Assembly: GCA_025350595.1 (NCBI GenBank)
Contig: JANXXP010000391.1
Location: 1-58,254, forward strand
Length of the DNA: 58,254 nucleotides
Source: Bacteroidota bacterium
GTDB taxonomy: Bacteria; Bacteroidota; Bacteroidia; Bacteroidales; VadinHA17
Direction: 5' to 3'
The translations under genes were made by a program, and so were the position numbers. The notes below the pieces were generated by a model. It saw only the letters and a list, made by a program, of their open reading frames with translations. It made no database searches and had not been told where the DNA came from. The first letter of the stretch is position 1, and each line of letters opens with the position of its first letter. This document shows positions 9,631-18,778 of this stretch, in pieces.

Positions 9631-12600
9631 TTAGTATCTTTTTAATATTATAAAACCACTCCATTTTTTAAACGTCCCATTACCTTCCCTTAAAGGATCT
9701 GAAGTTATTTTCAGCAAGTAATAATATGTCCCTTCGGGAAGATCAATTCCGCTTGAATTTTTACCTGTCCAATACGTCCAGGTACTTTTATTGTTTGAAG
9801 TTGAAAATACTTCGGCTCCTGCACTATTAAGAATTTTAAGTTCAGCATATTGATGATCCAGATCCAACCCTCTTATAATTAACGAATCGTTAATATTATC
9901 TCCATTCGGAGAAAATCCCTGAGGTATTTCAATTGCTGATACATTGACGATTACCTGATCCTCATTTTTACAGGTACCGTTTGTTACTGTCCATAAAAAT
10001 GTGTTTTGAGGAGACAGATTCTGAACCGCTGAAGAAGGAGCTGATACATCGGTAAAGTCACCTGTTCCATTTACTATTGTCCATGCCCCTGTCTCCCATG
10101 CATTTAGCTTATGTGCTACCATATGGAGTATGTTGTCGAAAGAGTAAAGGGTAGTATCGGGCTTGGGTCCTGCATAAATGTTGTTTACTCTTTTATCGAA
10201 TTTTACCAGAACTGAATCTTTGCTTTTACATTGCCAGTTAACCTCTTCCCAAATAAATTTATGCGTAATGTTAGCTCCGGGAAATAATGAATCGATAGTG
10301 ACCGTAACCGAAGGATTGTTTGGGAATGGGATAATAGCAGCAGAAGGATAATACCAGGTACCTGTTCCGGCACTGGGAACAGCTTTAAGATTATACTTTG
10401 TTCCGCATGTATCAGCATCAGGACCTGCATTTGCTCTGGGAGTCTTGTAAACATCCGCCTTCCTGGTTCCTGCAAGAGATGTGGCAATACAATTGTTCTT
10501 ATCCTTAACCTCAAAAAGAGAATAGTTGAAGGTTGTCAGTGAAGTACCTGTGACAGGGGTAAACAGAATCGCAGGATCAGTTCCAGCTATGCCTGGTTTA
10601 GTTATCTGTGCGGAGTTCTCCTTAAAAATTAACTGCCATGGTGTTGCACCGGTGAGATGGATTCTCAGACTAATATTTGACCCTTCACATATAATTGTAT
10701 CTGCAGTGGATGTTATTGCACCTGCAGGTAATAAATCTATAGATATATTGAAAACTGCAGAAACATTTGTGCAGCAATCACTTGCGCCTGATTTTACAGT
10801 GCGTCTGTATTTCATCGGAACAAGCAGTGCAGGAGGTTGATAATCGCGAGTGGAATTGACCAGCGCTGCCGGCACCCATGTTGTACCATCAGGGCTCTGC
10901 TCCCACGAGTATGTGTAAGACCCTGCTCCGCCACCGCCTAAAGGATCTGTTCCGGTCAGGAGAGTTGGTACTGTATTATAGCATACTGTAGCTTTACCAG
11001 ATATTACATTGTTTGTAATCGCGGGAAGGACAGTAATTTTAACAGGTGTATTGGTTATATCAGTACAGAGACCGGATGTAACCAGTCGTTTATAGTAAAA
11101 TGTTCCTGCAACTAAAGTAGGAGGCTGGTAAGAAGCCAGGGTGTTTGTGCCCGGCGCGGCGTTATAAGAAGAGTTATCATTTGAAAATTTCCAGAGGTAA
11201 GCATAGTCACCCGGGATATTTGTTCCGCCTGTAGGAATAGTTCCTCTCAACAAGTGAGGAATTGCTCCGTTACAGATTGTGGTATCAGTAAGTCCGCCTG
11301 CAAGCAGTGAAATGATATTATTCAGAAGAGGTTTATGAACAATTACAGTGATTGATTTACTGATATCTGTACAGGCAGATGAGTTTACAATCCGCCTGTA
11401 AGCGGTTGTATCCGTTAATACTGGAGCTTGATAATTAATAAGCGATGCACCGGCTATAATTGCCCAGGTATGCGCTTTGGAACTGTCCTGCCATGAATAG
11501 CTATAAATTAGGTTTCCGTTTTGGGGAGTGGATCCGTTAATAATTGCCGGTGCTGATCCGGAACAGATTGTCTGATTCGCTAAGATTGTATTATTCGTTA
11601 TAACCGGATAATCTCTAAGAAGAACAGAAGCACTTGTCTTGGTACAAACATCATTTGAACCTGATAAGACAACCCGTCTGAAATTGTACTCATTCATGGG
11701 TACCCTCTGAGAAAGTTCAGTAGGGTCATAACCTGAACCGTTGCTTACTCCCGGTGCAGTACTCCAACCAGCTCCGTTTATATTACTTTCCCATTTAAAC
11801 CGATATGAGTTATCACCTCCGGTTAAAGCTGGGGGAGTTGTTGCTGTAAGGTTATTAAATGTTGTACCGAAACAGATATCCTGCGCGGGAGAAATTATAT
11901 TGTTATTACTGATAGTATCGAGTACTGTAATCTTAACAATAGCTGTAGAGTCAACACATCTGCCGGAAGTAACTGTACGTCTGTACCATGATGTAACTTT
12001 CAGTGCAGGAGGTGGAGTATATTGGTCAGCATTATATGTATTTGAAGGCAAATTGAACAAAATGTTATTCTGGCTCACCTGCCACCTGAACGAATAAGTA
12101 CCGTTTCCGTCCAGAAGTGTCGCTTTTGAAGTAAACGCAGGAGGATCCTGTGCAAAACAGATTGTATCAGAAGTTCCGACAATATTGTTTTTAATAAAAG
12201 GTTGAACAAGCACTTTAACCGGTTTGCTAAAATCAACAAGAGCCGGAGAGTTGCTATCTGTGACAACTCTTCTGAACCATGTAGTCTGAGTAAGTATCCC
12301 GGGTAGATAATTCGGATTAGTATTTACCCCTGATGCCGGAGCAAAACCAGAAGTTTCGGATGTTGTGCTGCTCTCCCATAAATAAGTATGAGGAGCTTTT
12401 CCGCCTACTGGTAATGTACCGGATATGGTTCCGAATGAAACATTTGAACAAATTGAATCAACCTGGTTACCGGTTACTTCCGAACGTATAGAGTTAAACA
12501 GGAATCCGTTAAGCTTTGGACTGAAAGCGTATTTAGTTTCCCCAAGCCCTTCAGAAGTAGTTCCTGGTCCTGGATTGCCAGAAACTAATTTGGTCGGCAC

Positions 12601-13872
12601 TTTAGCAGGTATTGAAGCTGCACCGGGAGCAGAGAACCAGATTAAACCACCACCACCTCCACCACCAAATCCATATGAATTACCAATGTTTATACCACCA
12701 TCTCCTCCTTTGACAGATATTTTTAGAGAATCGCTGGCAACATTTGAAAAACTTTGTGCAGAAATTGCTATTGAACCTCCTCCTCCTCCTCCTCCTGCCC
12801 CGGCATCTCCAAGTGCATTACCTGATACTGCGCCATTAGCTTTAAAAGAATTCCTGTTTCCGGAAATTGTATCAGCAATGATTATAACAATTCCACCCCC
12901 ATTACCACCTGAAGAGCCAGTCGATCCTACTGCATGTGTTGAAGCTCCTCCGCCGCCGCCTAGAAACAGTCCATCTAAAATATATGAAATTTTCACTGTG
13001 GAAGCTCCATTTATACTGGTATATGGCGTTCCGCACAGAAGAGGGCCAAAATTTATCTCTTCTCCCCCATCTCCTCCTTTTCCGCGGTTTCCGCCTCCAC
13101 CTCCGCCGGCATATTTACCATTTCCACCGCCTCCTCCTGTCAGGTTTGGTCCCATCCCCCTGGAATGAAGCGGATTTAGTAAAACCTTTGAGGCATCATA
13201 AGTTGCAACACCTTCTCCCTTATTCCCTGAATTTGTCCATGTATCCGGATATGACTCTTTGAAGTTGGCAGTAGAATTAACAGATACACATTCCCCAGCT
13301 CCAATTGCATCCTGTCCGCCATTTAATCCAGATCCTGAGACATCTATGTCTGAGTTTAGAGTTAATTTTCGTCCAACTATCATTGACAATACCCCTCCTA
13401 CTTTATCAGTACTATTCCACGATCTGGCAATAAGCTTCCCGATTACAGTTGCTGCATTATAATAGGGCACCCTAATAAGCTGAACATTTCCTTTTATACT
13501 AAAGGAATTCAGTATATTGTTTCTGAAGACTACTTTTTTTGTACCGGCATCTACAGATTGTACCAAAAGAAATTCATAACCGCCCGGTTTTCCAATAGTA
13601 TCCTGTAATGAAGTTCCATATGCAGGATTCTCATCGGTTTGTATTGTAATACCCTGCATCTGAATAAGCATAACAGTATCACCGGGAGATATTGAATCGA
13701 CTGTGTTTAAAGTTACATTATCCAAACCTGGTCCGATAGCATCAACGCGTCTGTAAACATTTACTATACCACTGATTTTTTTATCCTGAGAATAGACAGA
13801 AACTGCTAATCCTGAAAGAATTAACAAACATAGAATTACTCTCCTTATATAGCTATCAGACCTGCCAGTCAT
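9631..13872 (-). CDS. Large T9SS type B surface protein: polyglycine region, six Ig-like repeats, gliding-type sorting domain
   Basis: A 1413-residue secreted protein with signal peptide 1-29. Residues about 30-235 form a beta-rich head. Residues about 238-445 are extremely Gly-rich, with several runs of five to eight glycines. Six Ig-like repeats of 89-102 residues follow (about 468-556, 557-651, 652-753, 754-846, 847-948, 949-1045). Most have a Cys in a TIC-like motif near the start, a YxWE/YxW core, YRR(x)V, and a second Cys in SGxCTD near the end, suggesting one disulfide each. Two divergent domains lead to a type B sorting domain (about 1315-1413) with PQGFSPNGDNINDSL and LPEGTYYYLLKI. 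It probably crosses the outer membrane by the T9SS and stays on the surface with the downstream PorP/SprF protein. A role in adhesion, motility or ligand capture is inference. Confidence 0.92.
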   Translation of the reverse strand: MTGRSDSYIRRVILCLLILSGLAVSVYSQDKKISGIVNVYRRVDAIGPGLDNVTLNTVDSISPGDTVMLIQMQGITIQTDENPAYGTSLQDTIGKPGGYEFLLVQSVDAGTKKVVFRNNILNSFSIKGNVQLIRVPYYNAATVIGKLIARSWNSTDKVGGVLSMIVGRKLTLNSDIDVSGSGLNGGQDAIGAGECVSVNSTANFKESYPDTWTNSGNKGEGVATYDASKVLLNPLHSRGMGPNLTGGGGGNGKYAGGGGGGNRGKGGDGGEEINFGPLLCGTPYTSINGASTVKISYILDGLFLGGGGGASTHAVGSTGSSGGNGGGIVIIIADTISGNRNSFKANGAVSGNALGDAGAGGGGGGGSIAISAQSFSNVASDSLKISVKGGDGGINIGNSYGFGGGGGGGLIWFSAPGAASIPAKVPTKLVSGNPGPGTTSEGLGETKYAFSPKLNGFLFNSIRSEVTGNQVDSICSNVSFGTISGTLPVGGKAPHTYLWESSTTSETSGFAPASGVNTNPNYLPGILTQTTWFRRVVTDSNSPALVDFSKPVKVLVQPFIKNNIVGTSDTICFAQDPPAFTSKATLLDGNGTYSFRWQVSQNNILFNLPSNTYNADQYTPPPALKVTSWYRRTVTSGRCVDSTAIVKITVLDTISNNNIISPAQDICFGTTFNNLTATTPPALTGGDNSYRFKWESNINGAGWSTAPGVSNGSGYDPTELSQRVPMNEYNFRRVVLSGSNDVCTKTSASVLLRDYPVITNNTILANQTICSGSAPAIINGSTPQNGNLIYSYSWQDSSKAHTWAIIAGASLINYQAPVLTDTTAYRRIVNSSACTDISKSITVIVHKPLLNNIISLLAGGLTDTTICNGAIPHLLRGTIPTGGTNIPGDYAYLWKFSNDNSSYNAAPGTNTLASYQPPTLVAGTFYYKRLVTSGLCTDITNTPVKITVLPAITNNVISGKATVCYNTVPTLLTGTDPLGGGGAGSYTYSWEQSPDGTTWVPAALVNSTRDYQPPALLVPMKYRRTVKSGASDCCTNVSAVFNISIDLLPAGAITSTADTIICEGSNISLRIHLTGATPWQLIFKENSAQITKPGIAGTDPAILFTPVTGTSLTTFNYSLFEVKDKNNCIATSLAGTRKADVYKTPRANAGPDADTCGTKYNLKAVPSAGTGTWYYPSAAIIPFPNNPSVTVTIDSLFPGANITHKFIWEEVNWQCKSKDSVLVKFDKRVNNIYAGPKPDTTLYSFDNILHMVAHKLNAWETGAWTIVNGTGDFTDVSAPSSAVQNLSPQNTFLWTVTNGTCKNEDQVIVNVSAIEIPQGFSPNGDNINDSLIIRGLDLDHQYAELKILNSAGAEVFSTSNNKSTWTYWTGKNSSGIDLPEGTYYYLLKITSDPLREGNGTFKKWSGFIILKRY

Positions 13873-13964
13873 AAAAAGATAATATGGACCGCTAATATAA
13901 CCATAATATTGAATAATTTTAAATGGAAAGTGTTTAAAGTGAACTAAGATTTTAATAGCAAAAT

Positions 13965-16900
13965 TTACCCTAATTTTTCGACTGTGTACATTAACGGCAA
14001 TTCAACATAAAAGACAGATCCTTTATCAGTCTCAGACTCAAACCAGATCCTTCCGTTTGCACTCTCAATATATCTTTTCACAATAGATAACCCCAACCCC
14101 ATCCCCGATGATTTTGTTGTAAAATTCGGTGTAAAAAGTTTTTTCTGCAGATCTGCAGGAATGCCCGACCCGTTATCATAAATTGAAATAATAATCTTAT
14201 CGCTTTTTACTTCCAGATTAATTTTCACAATACCTTCCCTTCCCTGAGGAATTGACTGTATCGCATTTTTAAACAGATTTGAAAAAGCTCCGTTAAGATG
14301 CTCCTTATCAGCATAAACAATGACCTTATTTTCAGATGGCCAATGAACTGAAAAGGTTACATTGTCGGTGTTTTTAAAGAGTTCAAGAGTTATCTGGATT
14401 TGTTCCAGAAGATTAACTTCTCCCGGATTGGTTACGGGCATTTTGGCAAATGCTGAAAAAGCTGATGCAATTGATGAAAGGTTATCAATATATTCAATCT
14501 GGTTTTCGGTAAACCGTTCTATCGATTTATCAAATCCTGGAGCTTTATCTTTCCATGATTTAAACAATTGCTGAACATTAAGTTTCATAGGAGTAAGAGG
14601 ATTTTTAATTTCATGTGCAATCTGTTTTGCCATCTCTCTCCACGCATATTCACGTTCAGAATTTGCCAGTTTGTGTGTGCTTTCCTCAATCTCATCAACC
14701 ATCCTGTTATACTGCTTTACAAGTTCGCCAATTTCGTCATTTCCCCTGTACGACAATTGCTTGCTTTTCTTACCGACCTCAACAGAAGCAAGTCCTTCAC
14801 TAAGCATAGACAGCGGGGAGGTAAGCCATCCGCTTATAAATACTGCCATACCCATAGTAATAAGAACCAGAAGAAGTGTAAAATTAATAACTGCAACTAC
14901 CAGGTTTGAAATCTCCTTTGCCAGAACACTTTGCATTCTGAAATACGGCAGGTTAAGGTAAGCAGTAACTTTATTTTCAGTGTTAAAAAAAGGAACATAG
15001 GCAGATAAATACTCGAGATTTCCGATTTTTTCTTTCTGATAATATTCGCTTTTCGCAAGATGTTTTAAATTATTTAAGGCAACATTGTTAATGCGCTGGC
15101 TGACCAGGTCCCTGTCAAAAATCTCCTGCCGTGATGTAGCTATCAGGAATCCATTTAGATCATAAAGATTTATGTCGGTATTAAAAACATTTGAAAGTTT
15201 TACAAGAAGATCATTTAAAGACAAATATCCATTATTTTTCCAATCAGATGTCAGGTGCTTTTCCATTGAAAGCTTGCTATCCAGTTCAAGGTATACTGAG
15301 TTAAGCTTTTCTTTAATGTTTTCATTATGTTTTGACTGATACTGACTTATTGTTAAAAAAGCTATAACAATCCCGATTAGCAGAAAGGAAAATAACAGTA
15401 TGCCGATGAAAGACATTTGTAACTTCTGGCGCAGATTGAAAATATTCAAACTGTGTAACACTGGTCTTTTTATGAGCATTATGAGCACATTGGTCAGAAG
15501 CAGTATAAAGCCAAAAAGATATGCAAAAGAGATCAGAATATCACCAGCAGCTAAATCAGGTCGCGATATAATAACTGTAGAGTTGCCATTTTTATACAGA
15601 ACATGCTTATACCCGTCAATGTTAAAAATCCTGTAATCAGAATTTTTATCAACATAGTCAGCATCAGTTTTATCAAAAGGAAATTCACCAGTTCGCAGTA
15701 CCATCTCTCCATTTATATATTTTGAAAAGGAGTAATCCTTCAGGCCCGCATATCCGTGGAACTTTTTATCAAGAAGCAGTTCAGAATATCCCGGTTCGAA
15801 TACATTAACATCACTGTATAGTTCAATGAATAAGCCATTTGAATGATTATTTTTACTCCTGTAATACAACTTTCCAAGATAATACGACCTTCCACCCTGA
15901 TTATCAATAAAATAGAAATCAGTCCCTGTCAGTTTATGCCCGTTTCTTCGTATCCGGTTATCAAAAAACTTAAAGCAGTTTTCAGAAAACTCATTTCCGG
16001 AACCAATCTGCAACGGATCATCATTCCGGCATAATACTATGTTAAAATTAAAATTACCCCAATATCCGTTAAAATAGGTTTCGCGGAGATATCCTGAAAT
16101 TTTATCAAAATACCTTTCAAAATTTTCACTTTCCATTAATCTTTTCAAGGCTGTATCACCAGAAATCGCGGGCCATGAATCAAGTAGAAGATGTTCAGCT
16201 TCAGGGTCAATTTCAGTAGAAAATGAGACAGCCTGAATTTTAAGATTCTCTGTTGTCTTTTTATCTGAGAGAATTGTAATAAACCAAAGTGAATAAATTC
16301 CCGCAAGAAGAGAAAAGATGACTGTCATATTAAATAATCCAATCCCTCTTTTTATTGATATCCATATACTGCAGATCAAAATGAAATAAAATGCGGCTAA
16401 AGGTATTAACGTTGAAACAGCGTTAGAGTAAAAAATTACCGGAACAACCAGGGAAGTGAGTATAGAATAGACAACAGTTATATTTCTGTACTGCTTTACT
16501 CTTTGAAATACTTTCAGGAGAAAAAAGACGGGAACTAGTAAAAGCAGTATAGCAGCCGTGAACCCCGTAATACTGAAGATACTCAATTCCAATACTTTAT
16601 ATGTTTCAAAATTAATGTTGGATATTGAGATGAGCTTACTGAAAACAAAATGAAAAAGAGTAAATAATGCTGCTCCTGCACTCAATAATCCGGCAAGAAA
16701 GAAATAGTCTTTTATTGTTTTATCTTCTTCATCTATCTCAAAGTTATAGTACCTGTAAAAAATATTTGAAAAAACTGCTGCAAGAAAACTGAGTAAGACC
16801 AGATGACCCAGGGATGGGATAAATTTGTTTAAAGTAAACCTGTATGGTGAGAACAGTTCTGTTTGAAAAAGGACTGTTGGCTTCCCTGTTAATAGAAAAA

Positions 16901-17660
16901 GAGCATAAATGAAGGAAAAAATTAAAAGAGCAGAACCAACTGCGAGCCGGTCTCTCGCTTTCCCTGCCAATAGTTTCGCAAGTTCTACAGTTAAGAGAAT
17001 AATCAGGATGAATGCAAGAGTCCAAAAACATAAGGGGATAAAAATAAAATAAGTGTTCTCTCTGATTTTCGGAAACAAAAGCGAAAAAAGAAAATCACCA
17101 TTATTATTAAAAACCTGAAATTCTGAGGCATTCTTTACTTTACTTAATCCAACGTTCTCCAGTATTCCATAATCCTTCTCGAAACCACTTTTGATAATAT
17201 CATTTTTAAAACTATAATCAGTTCTAAGCCTGAGCAGGCCAACTATTTTTTCATTACCAGCCTGTATTGTTTTCGGAAGAAACCAGCCATTCTGAAGAAA
17301 AACCAATGGCTTAGTAAAAAGTGAATCTATAAATATTGTTGGAACATTAAACTCATTATCAGAATAATAAGCAAGTTTATTGTCAAGATATTCAAGTATT
17401 GTAATTCTGTTCTGATCAGCTACTGAAAAAAGATTATTTTCAGAATTCGATCCATGATGATTCTCCCTGGCAAGAATTGGCTTCATCTCATTCAAACAAT
17501 CCTCCAGAATTTTCTCTTTAGCATGGAGCCTGTTATTGAACATCCGGGTTCTGAAACGATATTCAAAATCACTGAAATAAACTGATTCGGCTGCCAGGGC
17601 AATAAGAATTACTAAAACAGTCAGGCTGATAAGAAATATCCTATAATGCTTTATTCTCAT
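13965..17660 (-). CDS. Giant orphan NtrY-like sensor histidine kinase
   Basis: A 1231-residue membrane histidine kinase, far longer than ordinary NtrY proteins. A membrane segment at 8-24 is followed by an extracytoplasmic region (about 25-203), roughly eight segments between 204 and 464, a second large external region (about 465-707), two segments (708-731, 749-771), a third external region (772-918) and a last segment (919-943). Then come HAMP (about 944-998), the HisKA box HEIKNPLTP with His1016, and HATPase_c with the N box (LFKNAIQS), DNGSGIP and GMGLGLSIV. All catalytic motifs look intact. No response regulator is adjacent. It lies 17 nt after rlmH in the same direction, so it is probably co-transcribed with it. 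The signal sensed is unknown. Confidence 0.9.
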   Translation of the reverse strand: MRIKHYRIFLISLTVLVILIALAAESVYFSDFEYRFRTRMFNNRLHAKEKILEDCLNEMKPILARENHHGSNSENNLFSVADQNRITILEYLDNKLAYYSDNEFNVPTIFIDSLFTKPLVFLQNGWFLPKTIQAGNEKIVGLLRLRTDYSFKNDIIKSGFEKDYGILENVGLSKVKNASEFQVFNNNGDFLFSLLFPKIRENTYFIFIPLCFWTLAFILIILLTVELAKLLAGKARDRLAVGSALLIFSFIYALFLLTGKPTVLFQTELFSPYRFTLNKFIPSLGHLVLLSFLAAVFSNIFYRYYNFEIDEEDKTIKDYFFLAGLLSAGAALFTLFHFVFSKLISISNINFETYKVLELSIFSITGFTAAILLLLVPVFFLLKVFQRVKQYRNITVVYSILTSLVVPVIFYSNAVSTLIPLAAFYFILICSIWISIKRGIGLFNMTVIFSLLAGIYSLWFITILSDKKTTENLKIQAVSFSTEIDPEAEHLLLDSWPAISGDTALKRLMESENFERYFDKISGYLRETYFNGYWGNFNFNIVLCRNDDPLQIGSGNEFSENCFKFFDNRIRRNGHKLTGTDFYFIDNQGGRSYYLGKLYYRSKNNHSNGLFIELYSDVNVFEPGYSELLLDKKFHGYAGLKDYSFSKYINGEMVLRTGEFPFDKTDADYVDKNSDYRIFNIDGYKHVLYKNGNSTVIISRPDLAAGDILISFAYLFGFILLLTNVLIMLIKRPVLHSLNIFNLRQKLQMSFIGILLFSFLLIGIVIAFLTISQYQSKHNENIKEKLNSVYLELDSKLSMEKHLTSDWKNNGYLSLNDLLVKLSNVFNTDINLYDLNGFLIATSRQEIFDRDLVSQRINNVALNNLKHLAKSEYYQKEKIGNLEYLSAYVPFFNTENKVTAYLNLPYFRMQSVLAKEISNLVVAVINFTLLLVLITMGMAVFISGWLTSPLSMLSEGLASVEVGKKSKQLSYRGNDEIGELVKQYNRMVDEIEESTHKLANSEREYAWREMAKQIAHEIKNPLTPMKLNVQQLFKSWKDKAPGFDKSIERFTENQIEYIDNLSSIASAFSAFAKMPVTNPGEVNLLEQIQITLELFKNTDNVTFSVHWPSENKVIVYADKEHLNGAFSNLFKNAIQSIPQGREGIVKINLEVKSDKIIISIYDNGSGIPADLQKKLFTPNFTTKSSGMGLGLSIVKRYIESANGRIWFESETDKGSVFYVELPLMYTVEKLG

Positions 17661-17677
17661 AATGCGATATTTAGATC

Positions 17678-18151
17678 CTATTCATGATGGTAGGGATCTC
17701 CCTTGATAATTGTAAATACCCTGTAGAGTTGCTCAAGAAACAATAATCGTACCAGTTGATGAGGAAAGGTCATTTGCGAAAGAGACATTTTAAGATCAGC
17801 TCTCTTGTAAACCTCATCGGAAAAGCCCCATGGACCACCAATGATAAACACAATCCGTTTCTTTGGAAACATAAATATCTTTTCGAGTAACATTGAAAAA
17901 TCAACTGTTCTGTATTCTTTACCTCTTTCATCGAGGAGGATAATATAGTCGTCATGGCTCATCGATGATAGAATCTTTAACCCTTCTCTTACCTTCTGTT
18001 CAGCGACAGGCATATTAGCGGCATTCTTTAATTCCGGAAGAGTAAGTATCTCAAAACCTGAGTATTTCTTTATCCGGCTTGCATACAGATCTGCTAATTC
18101 TGAAATATTTTTATCGGTGGTTCTGCCAGTCTGCACCAAAACTATCTTCAT
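17678..18151 (-). CDS. rlmH: 23S rRNA (pseudouridine1915-N3)-methyltransferase RlmH
   Basis: RlmH is a SPOUT methyltransferase that uses S-adenosylmethionine to methylate pseudouridine 1915 in helix 69 of 23S rRNA. The 157-residue protein has the family hallmarks: the SAM-binding FIIGGPWGFSDEVY near residues 102-115 and the C-terminal QLYRVFTIIKGDPYHHE that closes the active site. Length is typical (about 155). It is the first gene of a probable two-gene unit with the giant histidine kinase 17 nt downstream. A Bacteroidota -7 box lies about 46 nt upstream. Confidence 0.96.
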   Translation of the reverse strand: MKIVLVQTGRTTDKNISELADLYASRIKKYSGFEILTLPELKNAANMPVAEQKVREGLKILSSMSHDDYIILLDERGKEYRTVDFSMLLEKIFMFPKKRIVFIIGGPWGFSDEVYKRADLKMSLSQMTFPHQLVRLLFLEQLYRVFTIIKGDPYHHE

Positions 18152-18196
18152 AAAAAATAATTCTCATTTGGTTAAAAGCCATGTGGGCAATAGGCA

Positions 18197-18204
18197 CAAA
18201 AATA
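18197..18204 (-). promoter_or_regulatory. Probable -7 box (TAnnTTTG) for rlmH
   Basis: Read on the minus strand this is TATTTTTG, an exact match to the Bacteroidota sigma-AB -7 consensus TAnnTTTG, about 46 nt before the rlmH ATG. The -33 TTTG is not clear: only a TTTTAG lies at about the right distance. Confidence 0.45.
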
Positions 18205-18283
18205 GTATTTTAAAGTGTCTTTAACTAAAATCCATTAGCTGCATAGTTCGCAGAGATTTTGCGCGAAAAACACAAATTGCGAG

Positions 18284-18295
18284 CTTTGCGGTTAA
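18284..18295. repeat. 12-bp intergenic repeat, copy 1
   Basis: CTTTGCGGTTAA. The identical 12-mer occurs at 34329-34340 and, reversed, at 44141-44152, each time at or beside a gene boundary. Around this copy (about 18245-18297) there are further degenerate CGCAGAG / TTGCG / GCGAG units, suggesting an eroded tandem array of a short CGCAAAG-type extragenic repeat between the divergent rlmH and DUF4783 genes. Confidence 0.7.
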
Positions 18296-18320
18296 AATGA
18301 TTTTATAATAAAATTAGTAT

Positions 18321-18328
18321 TAAATTTG
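18321..18328 (+). promoter_or_regulatory. Probable -7 box (TAnnTTTG) for the DUF4783-nadC unit
   Basis: TAAATTTG matches the Bacteroidota -7 consensus and lies 45 nt before the ATG of the DUF4783 gene. No good -33 TTTG is seen at 19-21 nt, so support comes from one box only. Confidence 0.4.
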
Positions 18329-18373
18329 TAACTCATTGATTTAAAAAGTCGGCAATAACTAAACTGATTTGAA

Positions 18374-18778
18374 ATGAAATCCATAAATATTATTCCGGTG
18401 CTGCTGATAACTTTCATCTGTTTAAGTTCCGGGACACAGGATCAGTCAAAAATTCCCGGAGGAATATCTAGTTCTATAAAAGCAGGGAACGCTGCTGAAT
18501 TGGCAAAGTACATGAATTCCACTATTGAACTTTTGCTTCTGGACAAAGAAGATTTCTATAAAAAAAATGTAGCTGAGACAATTCTAAATGATTTTTTCAA
18601 TGAGTATAAAACCATAGATTTTACAGTTCTTCATCAGGGTGCAAAGAATGATGCACAATATGCCATAGGAAATCTTAAAACAGAAAAAGGATCATTCCGG
18701 GTTTATTTTTTACTAAAAAAAGTTGGCGAGGAATTACTAATACACCAGATACGCATTGAACCCGACAATGGAAAATAA
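18374..18778 (+). CDS. DUF4783 family exported protein
   Basis: A 134-residue protein with a short signal peptide (about 1-20, ending near LSSG). The mature part follows the DUF4783 pattern: IPGGISSSIKAGNAAELAKY, a central IELLLLDKEDFYKK strand, and FRVYFLLKK with an I-R-I-E-P end. The fold is probably NTF2/lumazine-binding-like. The family is limited to Bacteroidota and has no established biochemical role. The last 11 nt overlap the start of nadC, so the two genes are translationally coupled. Because nadC has no link to envelope biology that I know of, the coupling may reflect only a conserved neighbourhood. Confidence 0.88.
   Translation: MKSINIIPVLLITFICLSSGTQDQSKIPGGISSSIKAGNAAELAKYMNSTIELLLLDKEDFYKKNVAETILNDFFNEYKTIDFTVLHQGAKNDAQYAIGNLKTEKGSFRVYFLLKKVGEELLIHQIRIEPDNGK

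Noticed and set aside
12425-13168. A 247-codon plus-strand open frame very rich in proline.
   Set aside because: It is the antisense of the polyglycine region of the T9SS surface protein: GGN codons read as CC-rich proline codons. No start context or family features.
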